Source of the DNA: Pseudoalteromonas neustonica
GTDB lineage: Bacteria; Pseudomonadota; Gammaproteobacteria; Enterobacterales; Alteromonadaceae
Direction: 5' to 3'
NCBI RefSeq assembly: GCF_001653135.1
Contig: NZ_BDDS01000006.1
Span: forward strand, 1-64,000
DNA length: 64,000 nt
Part shown: in pieces, positions 1 through 9,564 of the stretch
Layout of the letters: the number at the start of each line of letters is the position of its first letter
Numbering within the stretch: the stretch's first letter is position 1
The notes under the pieces: generated by a model
The model's database searches: none
What the model was told of the DNA's origin: nothing
What the model saw: only the letters and a program-made list of their open reading frames with translations
Translations under genes and position numbers: made by a program

Positions 1-3000
1 ACAAGCTCCAATTACCGCTTGAATCGGCCGTGGTTGTCGTACTAACCCCACCCACGTTAACCGTCACGGTGGCGCCTGATTCTGCGCCGCCACCTTGCAC
101 GAGTACATCGTTATCCTCGCTGGCATTGACTTTGCCATCGCCTTCAATTGGCGTGGTGATCGTCAGTGCATTCGGCGCTTGGTTATCAAGTGTGATCGAT
201 GTGGTCGCCGCCGTTGAGGTATTCCCCGCGCTATCTACTTGCGTTGCTGATACCGTAAGCGTGCCATTATTCAGCGCGCTAATATCCAATTCGTTGCCTG
301 ACAAGCTCCAATTACCGCTTGAATCGGCCGTGGTTGTCGTACTAACCCCACCCACGTTAACCGTCACGGTGGCGCCTGATTCTGCGCCGCCACCTTGCAC
401 GAGTACATCGTTATCCTCGCTGGCATTGACTTTGCCGTCGCCTTCAATTGGCGTGGTGATCGTCAGTGCATTCGGCGCTTGGTTATCAAGTGTGATTGAT
501 GTGGTCGCCGCTGTTGAGGTATTCCCTGCGCTATCTACTTGTGTTGCTGATACCGTAAGCGTGCCATTATTCAGCGCACTAATATCCAATTCGTTACCTG
601 ATAATGTCCAATTACCGCTCGTGTCAGCTGTGGTGGTTTTAGTTACACCACCAATGTTAACCGTCACGGTGGCGCCCGATTCTGCGCCGCCACCTTGCAC
701 GAGTACATCGTTATCCTCGCTGGCATTGACTTTGCCATCGCCTTCTATTGGCGTGGTGATCGTCAGTGCATTCGGCGCTTGGTTATCAAGTGTGATTGAT
801 GTGGTTGCCGCCGTTGAGGTATTCCCTGCGCTATCTACTTGCGTTGCTGATACCGTAAGCGTGCCATTATTCAGCGCACTAATATCCAATTCGTTACCTG
901 ATAATGTCCAATTACCGCTTGAATCGGCGGTGGTAGTTGTCGTCACGCCGTCAATGCTGACTGTGACTGTTGCGCCTGATTCTGCGCCGCCACCTTGCAC
1001 GAGTACATCGTTATCCTCGCTGGCATTGACTTTGCCATCGCCTTCAATTGGCGTGGTGATCGTCAATGCATTCGGCGCTTGGTTATCGAGTGTGATTGAT
1101 GTGGTTGCCGCCGTTGAGGTATTCCCCGCGCTGTCGGCTTGTATTGCTGATACCGTAAGCGTGCCATTATTCAGCGCGCTAATATCCAATTCGTTGCCTG
1201 ATAATGTCCAATTACCGCTCGTGTCAGCTGTGGTGGTTTTAGTTACACCACCAATGTTAACCGTCACGGTGGCGCCCGATTCTGCGCCGCCACCTTGCAC
1301 GAGTACATCGTTATCCTCGCTGGCATTGACTTTACCATCGCCTTCTATTGGCGTGGTGATCGTCAATGCATTCGGCGCTTGGTTATCAAGTGTGATTGAT
1401 GTGGTTGCCGCCGTTGAGGTATTCCCTGCGCTATCTACTTGCGTTGCCGATACCGTGAGCGTGCCATTATTCAGCGCGCTAATATCCAATTCGTTGCCTG
1501 ATAATGTCCAATTACCGCTTGAATCGGCGGTGGTGGTTGTCGTCACGCCGTCAATACTGACTGTAATTGTTGCGCCTGATTCTGCGCCGCTACCTTGCAC
1601 GAGTACATCGTTATCCTCGCTGGCATTGACTTTACCATCGCCTTCAATTGGCGTGGTGATCGTCAGTGCATTCGGCGCTTGGTTATCTAGTGTGATTGAT
1701 GTGGTTGCCGCCGTTGAGGTATTCCCCACACCATCTACTTGCGTTGCCGACACCGTAAGCGTGCCATTATTCAACGCGCTAATATCCAATTCGTTGCCTG
1801 ACAAGCTCCAGTTACCGCTTGAGTCGGCCGTGGTTGTCGTACTAACCCCACCCACGCTAACCGTCACGGTTGCGCCTGATTCTGCGCCGCCACCTTGCAC
1901 GAGTACATCGTTATCCTCGTTGGCATTGACTTTACCGTCGCCTTCAATTGGCGTGGTGATCGTCAGTGCATTCGGCGCTTGGTTATCAAGTGTGATTGAT
2001 GTGCTCGCCGCCGTTGAGGTATTCCCTGCGCTATCTACTTGTGTTGCCGATACCGTGAGCGTGCCATTATTCAGCGCGCTAATATCCAATTCGTTGCCTG
2101 ATAATGTCCAATTACCGCTTGAATCGGCGGTGGTGGTTGTCGTCACGCCGTCAATACTGACTGTAATTGTTGCGCCTGATTCTGCGCCGCTACCTTGCAC
2201 GAGTACATCGTTATCCTCGCTGGCATTGACTTTACCATCGCCTTCTATTGGCGTGGTGATCGTCAGTGCATTCGGCGCTTGGTTATCAAGTGTGATTGAT
2301 GTGGTCGCCGCCGTTGAGGTATTCCCCGCGCTGTCGGCTTGCGTTGCCGATACCGTGAGCGTGCCATTATTCAGCGCGCTAATATCTAGTTCGTTGCCTG
2401 ACAAGCTCCAATTACCGCTTGAGTCGGCCGTGGTTGTCGTACTAACCCCACCCACATTAACCGTCACGGTTGCGCCTGATTCTGCGCCACTACCTTGCAC
2501 GAGTACATCGTTATCTTCGCTGGCATTCACTTTACCGTCGCCTTCAATTGGCGTGGTGATCGTCAGTGCATTCGGCGCTTGGTTATCTAAGCTGATGGTC
2601 GTGGTTGCTGCCGTTGAGGTATTCCCTGCGCTATCTACTTGCGTTGCTGATACTGTAAGCGTGCCATTATTCAGCGCACTAATATCCAATTCGTTGCCTG
2701 ACAAGCTCCAATTACCACTTGAATCGGCCGTGGTTGTCGTACTAACTCCACCCACATTGACAGTGACTGTTGCACCAGATTCAGCGCCAGCGCCAGTGAT
2801 CAGCAAGGCATCATCTTCTGCAGCACTGACCTTACCATCTGTTGATATTGGGGTAGTAATTGTCAATGTATTTGGTGTTTCATTATCAAGTGTGATTGAT
2901 GTGGTTGCCGCCGTTGACGTATTACCCGCACTATCCGATTGAGTTGCTGAAACACTCAAACTACCATTATTTAACGAACTTATATCTAGTTCATTACCTG
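1..3000 (-). repeat. Tandem 300-bp repeats (Ig-like domain units) with mosaic subtypes
   Basis: The sequence repeats with an exact 300-bp period: the same string recurs at 1, 301, 601 and so on to about 2700. Copies are nearly identical, then decay from 2701 onward, with a further divergent unit at 3001-3300. Each unit encodes one 100-residue Ig-like domain. Units differ mainly at the linker before the GNW motif. I read three linker types: A (GGVSTTTT), B (GGVTKTTT) and C (DGVTTTTT). In plus-strand order they run A A B C B C A C A A. The B-C-B-C block at 601-1800 suggests a 600-bp duplication. Identity at DNA level indicates recent expansion or gene conversion. Confidence 0.93.
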
Positions 3001-6000
3001 CAAGACTCCAGTTACCACTTGCATCGGCGGTAGCAGTTTTAGTGATCCCGCCAATATTTACAGTAACGGTTGCACTTGACTCTGCACCAGAGCCTTGCAC
3101 CAGTACATCATTATCTTCTGCTGCATTAACTTTATTATCAATTTCAATTGGCGTTGTAATCGCAACAGCACTTGGTATTTGATTATCTAAAATAATTGAT
3201 GATGTAGCGGCAGAAGATGTATTGCCCGCGGTATCTGTTTGCGTCACATTGATTGATAATGTGCCATTATTCAATGAACTAATATCAAGTTCATTGCCAC
3301 CAGCAAGTGTCCAGTTACCGCTGCCATCTGCAGTAACAGTTCCTATCACACCATCAACCGAAACTCTTACCGACGCGCCGGCCTCAGCTCCACTGCCAGA
3401 TATAACAACATCATTGTCTTCACTGGCGTTTACTTTACCATCACCTTCTATTGGTGTCGTAATTGTTGGCGTACTCGCACCAGCATCAATCGTGATGCTA
3501 AGCAATGCTGATAATGTACTATTATTTCCTGCCAGATCTGATGCATAAGCCGTTATTGTGTGTGAACCTGCTGATATAGCCGATGAAGGTGTGAAACTCC
3601 AAATACCACCAGCGGGGACTGTAACAGTACCTAAAACACCGTCGACATTTGAAGTCAGTGTAATAACATCTCCCACTGTCGCAGTACCATTTAAAGTCGG
3701 TGTGGTATCTGTTGTTATATTATCTGTATTTGAAGTTCCTGTATCACTGGCAGTATCTAAGTCAGGTATACTTGGCGTGCTTGGCACAACAGTGTCGAGT
3801 GTAATAGCAATACCCGTTGACGCAACGGATACATTGCTAAGTGCGTCAGTCGCTTTTGCTGTAATCGTGTGTACAACATTTGCTGTCAGTTCACTCGTTG
3901 TAATTTCCCATGTTCCATCGGTTGCAGTGCCAGTACCAATTACCGCATTACCCGTTTGATCACTAAGCAAGGTAATACTTGCCCCCACCTCTGCTAGGCC
4001 TGATAACGTTGGTGTAGTGTCATTCGTATAATTATCAGTATTTAAAGACCCTGAATCTGAGCTTGCAATTAAATCCAGTGAAGTAGGTGCATTTGGTGCT
4101 ACATCATCAGTAACAGTAATAGAAAATGATTCTTGGAAGGTCGATGTACTATCATCCGATTGTACGCAAACTATGTACGTACCACTTGAAATTGCGGATT
4201 GAGTCTCTAAAATACTGCCATTTATTTGAAAGCTACTATTACCTGCATTAGACGAGCAACTACCACTTGTCGAGGTATTTGGTGCCACCAACGTATATGT
4301 ATGACTGGTATCATCAAGATCAGTTGAACTGATTGTTGCAACATCAGCCCCTGAGGCTGTGACAGATTGATTAATAGTTGTAGCAGATAATGAAATATCA
4401 GTAGGCGCATCATCTAGCTGCGTAATTGTCACTGTAGCCTGATTAGTTCCGGTACTGTTCAATACTCCATCAGAGAATATATAATTTAATGAAGCTGAGC
4501 TTGACGGATCATCTGAGTTATTAGCATACGTCAAGTTTTGTAATACAGCATCAACCACCGCAGAACTAGCATTACTATTAAATGTTAAAACCAAAGTTCC
4601 TGCGGAGTTGGTTGTAACAGTCCCGACGCTATTACCGTTATAAGTGAATAACTCACCTTCGGTAAGTACTCCTAAAAGGCCGGAATTACCAAATACATCT
4701 TTACTGCTTGCGCCACCGCTTCGATTAATGGTTAAACTTGCATTATTGTAATTTCCAACACTGCCATTGAGCGCATCAAGCTCAGTGTCGGCAATAGTTA
4801 CGTCACTATCCAGAACAACAGCTGTCCCATTTTCTATAAATGTCGCCCCTCCATTGAGAGCACTAAATACAGGCGCTGAATTTGCTGAAATAAAGGTAAT
4901 AACGGTATCTGATCCGCTATCAGCAACAGTAAATGCAAGATCATTGCCTGGTGCATTAGTCAGTGATAGTGTTAATTCTGAAATATTAAAATCAGTGGCA
5001 TTCGTATCAACTTCTAATGTACTAGTACCATTAAATTGCACGTTTGCGGTTGAAAGACCCGTTACACCCGTTACGGTAATTGTGTCTCCAACCGCTAAGT
5101 CTGTAATCGTATCGCCATTGAGCTGTGAACTACTGCCAACAAAATTATCGTTGCCAGCATTACCTGTTAAGGTATCGGTTCCACTTCCTGGGCGCAAAGT
5201 ATCAGCGCCAGAGCCGCCTTTAAATGTATCGTCACCATTAAAGTTTGATGATGTGATAGATAAAATATCCGAACTAAATGCACTTGCATCTAAGCTCACT
5301 GATGCCGAGATAGCACTACCGCTGGCATTTGAGAATGACACAGTGGCGCCATTAGTATCAAAGTTATCAGACAGAGTAATTGTGGTGTTACTATTTGTAC
5401 CTAACGACAACGCCTCAATATCTGAGACCGTTGTGTTCGTAAAATTAAACGTACCACCGTCCATTAATTTCAACGTATCAATACCAGCAGAGCCTGTGAT
5501 AGCAGTGCCAAAATCACTTATATTATTCGCATCAATAGATACCGTTGCCGCAGACGATAAGCTCAATGTACCAATATTAAAAAATGAACCTGCTGTTACA
5601 TCCGCACCATCGATTGCACTTACACTATCGGCTACTGTCGGTTCGCCGAATAAAGTACCACTAAAACCAGCAGCACCAATTGCAAACGTGACCGAGGTAT
5701 TACTAGAATTATCACTTATATTTTGAGTTGCTGAACTCACTGTTATAGTGCGGCTATTTGAAGAGTCATCCCCCACATTATATGTTTCAACATCAAAGAG
5801 TGTAGAGAAATCTCCATCCCCAGTAATATTCACAGTTTGCGTACCGAGAGCGGATATAGTGCCTGTAAAAGCAGCTTGTTGCGAGCGCGTCATAGACACT
5901 GTTGCGCCACTGGCCAACGTTAAATTTTCAATATCGCTAATCGTAGCTGCCGTGATATTAGCACCCGTTGAAAGGGACAATGTATCGTTGACTGTACCCT

Positions 6001-8410
6001 TACCTGTTAGTGCTCCGGTTAATGTTAAACTACCCGCAACAAAAGTGACGGCATCTGTTTCTGAATTCGCGGTTATATTTTGAGAAGCAGAACCAATTGA
6101 AATCGTTCGCGTATTTGTGCTGTCATCACCAATTGAAAATGTTTCAATATTGCTAAGCGTCGTTAAATTACCATCACCCGATACAGTAATAGTTTCAGAT
6201 CCAGGCGCTGTTACTGTGCCTGTAAATAAGCCGACTTGTGATGCTAAAAAATTAACCGATGAGTTGGATGCTAAGGTCAGGTTTGCAAAATTAGATACTG
6301 TAGCGCCTGTTATATCAGCACCTGTTGTCATGCTTAAGGTGTCGCTGCCACCATTTGCATTGAGTGTACCCGAAACCGTTAAACCTGCAATATTTACCGT
6401 ATCTGCGCCCGCGCTACCGGTTATATTTTGGGAGCCATTTGATAACGTAATTGTATTTGCAGTGCTCAACACATACGTTTCAATATCACTCGCAGCAACT
6501 AACCCATCCGTTGTCGCAGAAATAGTAATTTGATCTGTACCTGCGCCTGAAATTGTAGAAAACGCATCATGCTGCGCTTCTTTCATCGTGACAGATACGC
6601 CGCCGCTCAAATTAAGCGTTTCAAAGTTTGAAATCGTTGCCGCCGCTAAACTCGCGCCATCAGCTAGCGTAAGTGTATCTGTGCCATCCCCACCATCGAG
6701 AGTTCCTCGGTACGAAAAGTTGGAAATATCGACTGAATCAGCTAAATTACTGCCTGTAACAGACTGATCTCTATCTACAAGCGTTAATGCAATTGGTGTA
6801 TTCAAAACGTATGTTGCAATAGTGCTATTTGCCGTTAAATTTGCATCGCCCCCACTGCCTGCTGCAATTGTAAATATGGGAGCACCGCTCCCCGAAATAG
6901 TCGTAAATTGCTCATGCTGCGCTTCACTTAGCGTTAAAGTGGCGCTGCTAGGCATTGTTAATGTTTCAAAGCCTGTTAATGTAGTGAAAGCCGTTAAATC
7001 GGATCCTGTCGGAACGTGAATGGTATCTGTACCCGTGCCACCATCAGCCACTGAACCTGTAATATGTGATGGATTGCTTATCGTTAATGTTTCGGAGTCA
7101 CTACTAAACGTTATTGCCGGATTTAAATTTGTACCATCTAAGGTGCTAAAACCCGCTGCTGTAGAGCTAGCTGCTGCTAGATTAGCCACTGAAATTGTCG
7201 CGGTACGGCTAGTACTGTTTTCAGTGCCATCATTGATAACAACAGAGACCGTTCGCGCGGTTTCATTTGGGCTAGCATTAGTGTTGTTATACGTTATTGC
7301 TTTAAGGAAAGTGGCCACTTCTGCCGTTGTTGCAGTTGCACCTGTAATAGAAATTGTATCTTGTAAAGTAATAGCCGATGCACCACTAACACCCCCAAGT
7401 GCATTTTGCGCACTGGCAGATACATTAAGACCCTCAAACAACCCGTCTTGATCGTTTGTTAATGCTACGGTTATTGTTGTTATTGTATCGCCATCACTAT
7501 CACCGGCACTAGCATCGGGCGCAATATTTACAGCACCACTACCTTCGGTAAATGATACTGAACTCCCCGTACCTGGAATCCCACCATTTAAATCAACAAC
7601 AGGCGCTGAATTTGTAGAAGTACCTGTGGCACTCAAAGACACATTATACATACTCTCATTTGCATCAGTGTTGCTAATTCTTAAATTACCTGATATCCCA
7701 CCAACTGTTGTCGTTTGTACAGTTACAAGTATCGTACATTGCATACCTGAGCTTAATGTTTGACCATTCGTAGCACATGTACCGCCTGTAATTGAAAAGT
7801 CGCTACTTCCACTTGTTATAGAAACAGCCGTAGTCGTTAAATTACCAGTGCCTTCATTTTTTACCGTAAAGGTTTTTGTTGTAGTTGCTACACCATCCGC
7901 TGCAACACTGCCAAAGTCTTCGCTTACAGTTGTCGATCCACTTTCTTCAACATCTATTTCTGGCGATGACCCACAAGCGCCAACACTACCACCTCTCAAA
8001 GTACAGCTAGAAGAGCTTACAGTGGTGCACGCCCCGCCTGGTAGGGTGCAGTTTGCACTTGCAAACACCTTTCTTATTAGTAAATCACTTTTTACTTGTG
8101 TATTATCGCCCTTAACAATACTTACTTTTTGTTCATTCGTTTCAAGTAATCCCTGCTCTTTTAAAAAGCTTAATGTATTATTTATATCTGGGTTTACTAA
8201 GTGTGATTGGGCTTTTTGCCCTCGACTAAATGTCGAAAATGGGCTTTTTGACTCTATACCAACTATTTCATCTTCAGTTTCTAGCGCTAACTTTTTTGAA
8301 AATTGTTTTAAATCTACAGCTTCATTTACTGTTTCTGCGTAAGCCCCGCTAGCTATTACTGCAGAAATCGCAACCCCTAAAAAAGTTTTATTTAAGCTTA
8401 AACGTTCCAT
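1..8410 (-). CDS. Giant exported Ig-like/cadherin-like repeat protein, C-terminus outside window
   Basis: One minus-strand frame stays open from an ATG at 8410 to the window edge, giving at least 2803 residues with no stop seen. The ATG is preceded by GAGGATGAG. Residues 1-25 form a Sec signal peptide ending AYA. Then come, roughly: a choice-of-anchor-D/HYDIN-like domain (145-263), a cadherin-like domain (265-407), several repeats with an SNFETL-type motif (413-1060), one short RTX-like GGSGADTL segment (about 1060-1100), cadherin-like domains (1177-1433), two Big_13-like Ig domains (1433-1643), then tandem ~100-residue Ig-like repeats to the edge. This layout is typical of very large surface adhesins or matrix proteins. 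The C-terminal anchor or secretion signal is not visible. The start lies 6 bp past the stop of the TIGR03032 gene, so the two are probably co-transcribed. Plus-strand ORFs across this stretch are antisense shadows. Confidence 0.88.
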   Translation of the reverse strand, partial: MERLSLNKTFLGVAISAVIASGAYAETVNEAVDLKQFSKKLALETEDEIVGIESKSPFSTFSRGQKAQSHLVNPDINNTLSFLKEQGLLETNEQKVSIVKGDNTQVKSDLLIRKVFASANCTLPGGACTTVSSSSCTLRGGSVGACGSSPEIDVEESGSTTVSEDFGSVAADGVATTTKTFTVKNEGTGNLTTTAVSITSGSSDFSITGGTCATNGQTLSSGMQCTILVTVQTTTVGGISGNLRISNTDANESMYNVSLSATGTSTNSAPVVDLNGGIPGTGSSVSFTEGSGAVNIAPDASAGDSDGDTITTITVALTNDQDGLFEGLNVSASAQNALGGVSGASAITLQDTISITGATATTAEVATFLKAITYNNTNASPNETARTVSVVINDGTENSTSRTATISVANLAAASSTAAGFSTLDGTNLNPAITFSSDSETLTISNPSHITGSVADGGTGTDTIHVPTGSDLTAFTTLTGFETLTMPSSATLTLSEAQHEQFTTISGSGAPIFTIAAGSGGDANLTANSTIATYVLNTPIALTLVDRDQSVTGSNLADSVDISNFSYRGTLDGGDGTDTLTLADGASLAAATISNFETLNLSGGVSVTMKEAQHDAFSTISGAGTDQITISATTDGLVAASDIETYVLSTANTITLSNGSQNITGSAGADTVNIAGLTVSGTLNANGGSDTLSMTTGADITGATVSNFANLTLASNSSVNFLASQVGLFTGTVTAPGSETITVSGDGNLTTLSNIETFSIGDDSTNTRTISIGSASQNITANSETDAVTFVAGSLTLTGALTGKGTVNDTLSLSTGANITAATISDIENLTLASGATVSMTRSQQAAFTGTISALGTQTVNITGDGDFSTLFDVETYNVGDDSSNSRTITVSSATQNISDNSSNTSVTFAIGAAGFSGTLFGEPTVADSVSAIDGADVTAGSFFNIGTLSLSSAATVSIDANNISDFGTAITGSAGIDTLKLMDGGTFNFTNTTVSDIEALSLGTNSNTTITLSDNFDTNGATVSFSNASGSAISASVSLDASAFSSDILSITSSNFNGDDTFKGGSGADTLRPGSGTDTLTGNAGNDNFVGSSSQLNGDTITDLAVGDTITVTGVTGLSTANVQFNGTSTLEVDTNATDFNISELTLSLTNAPGNDLAFTVADSGSDTVITFISANSAPVFSALNGGATFIENGTAVVLDSDVTIADTELDALNGSVGNYNNASLTINRSGGASSKDVFGNSGLLGVLTEGELFTYNGNSVGTVTTNSAGTLVLTFNSNASSAVVDAVLQNLTYANNSDDPSSSASLNYIFSDGVLNSTGTNQATVTITQLDDAPTDISLSATTINQSVTASGADVATISSTDLDDTSHTYTLVAPNTSTSGSCSSNAGNSSFQINGSILETQSAISSGTYIVCVQSDDSTSTFQESFSITVTDDVAPNAPTSLDLIASSDSGSLNTDNYTNDTTPTLSGLAEVGASITLLSDQTGNAVIGTGTATDGTWEITTSELTANVVHTITAKATDALSNVSVASTGIAITLDTVVPSTPSIPDLDTASDTGTSNTDNITTDTTPTLNGTATVGDVITLTSNVDGVLGTVTVPAGGIWSFTPSSAISAGSHTITAYASDLAGNNSTLSALLSITIDAGASTPTITTPIEGDGKVNASEDNDVVISGSGAEAGASVRVSVDGVIGTVTADGSGNWTLAGGNELDISSLNNGTLSINVTQTDTAGNTSSAATSSIILDNQIPSAVAITTPIEIDNKVNAAEDNDVLVQGSGAESSATVTVNIGGITKTATADASGNWSLAGNELDISSLNNGSLSVSATQSDSAGNTSTAATTSITLDNETPNTLTITTPISTDGKVSAAEDDALLITGAGAESGATVTVNVGGVSTTTTADSSGNWSLSGNELDISALNNGTLTVSATQVDSAGNTSTAATTTISLDNQAPNALTITTPIEGDGKVNASEDNDVLVQGSGAESGATVTVNVGGVSTTTTADSSGNWSLSGNELDISALNNGTLTVSATQADSAGNTSTAATTSITLDNQAPNALTITTPIEGDGKVNASEDNDVLVQGSGAESGATITVSIDGVTTTTTADSSGNWTLSGNELDISALNNGTLTVSATQVDSAGNTSTAASTSITLDNQAPNALTITTPIEGDGKVNANEDNDVLVQGGGAESGATVTVSVGGVSTTTTADSSGNWSLSGNELDISALNNGTLTVSATQVDGVGNTSTAATTSITLDNQAPNALTITTPIEGDGKVNASEDNDVLVQGSGAESGATITVSIDGVTTTTTADSSGNWTLSGNELDISALNNGTLTVSATQVDSAGNTSTAATTSITLDNQAPNALTITTPIEGDGKVNASEDNDVLVQGGGAESGATVTVNIGGVTKTTTADTSGNWTLSGNELDISALNNGTLTVSAIQADSAGNTSTAATTSITLDNQAPNALTITTPIEGDGKVNASEDNDVLVQGGGAESGATVTVSIDGVTTTTTADSSGNWTLSGNELDISALNNGTLTVSATQVDSAGNTSTAATTSITLDNQAPNALTITTPIEGDGKVNASEDNDVLVQGGGAESGATVTVNIGGVTKTTTADTSGNWTLSGNELDISALNNGTLTVSATQVDSAGNTSTAATTSITLDNQAPNALTITTPIEGDGKVNASEDNDVLVQGGGAESGATVTVNVGGVSTTTTADSSGNWSLSGNELDISALNNGTLTVSATQVDSAGNTSTAATTSITLDNQAPNALTITTPIEGDGKVNASEDNDVLVQGGGAESGATVTVNVGGVSTTTTADSSGNWSL

Positions 8411-8415
8411 GATAC

Positions 8416-9564
8416 TCATCCTCGACAAAATTCAAAAATATGGCTAGACAACGCGTCTGAGCTTTGAAATAGCTCTGGTTTCCTGCTGTTCGGTACAACA
8501 GCAATATCGTAAATCTGTTTTACATCACCCGTAAAAGTCAAATTACCTACCACCTCACCTGTATTTACATTCACTAACCATATTGCGCACACACTTTTCC
8601 CATCTAATAATCTTGGGTTTGCTTTAAAGCGAATATGCTCTTCTGATTTACGTAATGTACTCGTACCGACAAGCATCAAGTCACCAAAAAACGTCATTCC
8701 CCTTGTAAAACCTTGCAACTCACATAAAACTCTATTAGTACCTGACTTTGGATCGTATACATGAATATCGCCATCTCCAGATGCACAATAATACACCTTG
8801 CCTGCGTGGCATCTTGGCGAATGTGGCATTGAAATACCTGATTTGATGACCTTATTTTCAACGACATCAATAAGCACCCCTTTATTCCCTAGCTCTTCAC
8901 GCCAACCTTGTGCTGTATCTGATTCACTAAAGGCTGTAGCATAACGAGGCACACCATCTAACAACGCCATGCCATTTAAATGGCATCTATTTTCCGGCTT
9001 CAGTTCTGAAATAAACGACGGCACCCAAGCAGCGACAAAACTATGGTCAGGACTTAACTTACTTAAACAAGAGAACATCGAGTTAACTACCCACAAACCA
9101 TCATTACCCCAACAAATATCATGGATGTTGATCATACCTGTTGATAAAGTCGCTCTTTCTATAAACAAACTGTCGGCTGCCTTTACATTTTTGACTTGTT
9201 CATCCCACTCTTCACGAAATTTGGGGCTATCTCTGAGTTCATTATCTTGTAATTTTTTTGGCAACTCTTCATAACGATCAAGGTTCCCATTAATAACATC
9301 AGCATAACCACTTGGTGTTTTTTGAAAGTCGATTACTTGATTTAGTGTTCCAAGCGTGACCCTATTTTCGTCGGCATAAAGTCCCATTGGTCTTGGAAAT
9401 GCCTTTAATTTTGTTTCTAGCTTGCCATTATTGGAACGCACTAAAATAACACGTTGTGATTGATAACTTGTCGCAATCAACGATATGCCCAACTGAGCCA
9501 ATATTTTTGGGAAGTTGTCACTGTGGGTGCTACTAAAATCTAACGGTTCCATTTCAGTGCTCAT
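8416..9564 (-). CDS. TIGR03032/DUF4915 family protein
   Basis: About 382 residues, no signal peptide and no membrane segment. The central block with HDICWGNDGLWVVN, NRCHLNGMAL and SPRCHAGKVYYC is what I recognise as the TIGR03032 (DUF4915) family, probably a beta-propeller-like fold; its biochemical function is unknown to me. In other bacteria such proteins occur near large repeat or TPR proteins. An upstream in-frame GTG at 9573 sits too close to AGG; the ATG at 9564 has AAAGG about 11 nt upstream and is preferred. It overlaps the end of the protease gene by 11 bp and ends 5 bp before the giant repeat protein, so it is the middle gene of a tight three-gene unit. A role in handling the giant protein is inference from context. 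Confidence 0.78.
   Translation of the reverse strand: MSTEMEPLDFSSTHSDNFPKILAQLGISLIATSYQSQRVILVRSNNGKLETKLKAFPRPMGLYADENRVTLGTLNQVIDFQKTPSGYADVINGNLDRYEELPKKLQDNELRDSPKFREEWDEQVKNVKAADSLFIERATLSTGMINIHDICWGNDGLWVVNSMFSCLSKLSPDHSFVAAWVPSFISELKPENRCHLNGMALLDGVPRYATAFSESDTAQGWREELGNKGVLIDVVENKVIKSGISMPHSPRCHAGKVYYCASGDGDIHVYDPKSGTNRVLCELQGFTRGMTFFGDLMLVGTSTLRKSEEHIRFKANPRLLDGKSVCAIWLVNVNTGEVVGNLTFTGDVKQIYDIAVVPNSRKPELFQSSDALSSHIFEFCRG

Noticed and set aside
30..2942. Plus-strand ORF of 970 codons, plus 3222-3548, 3558-3959, 4767-8342 ORFs
   Set aside because: They are antisense to the giant Ig-repeat protein. The minus strand gives a signal peptide, recognisable domains and one unbroken frame; the plus-strand ORFs exist because the repeat lacks antisense stops.
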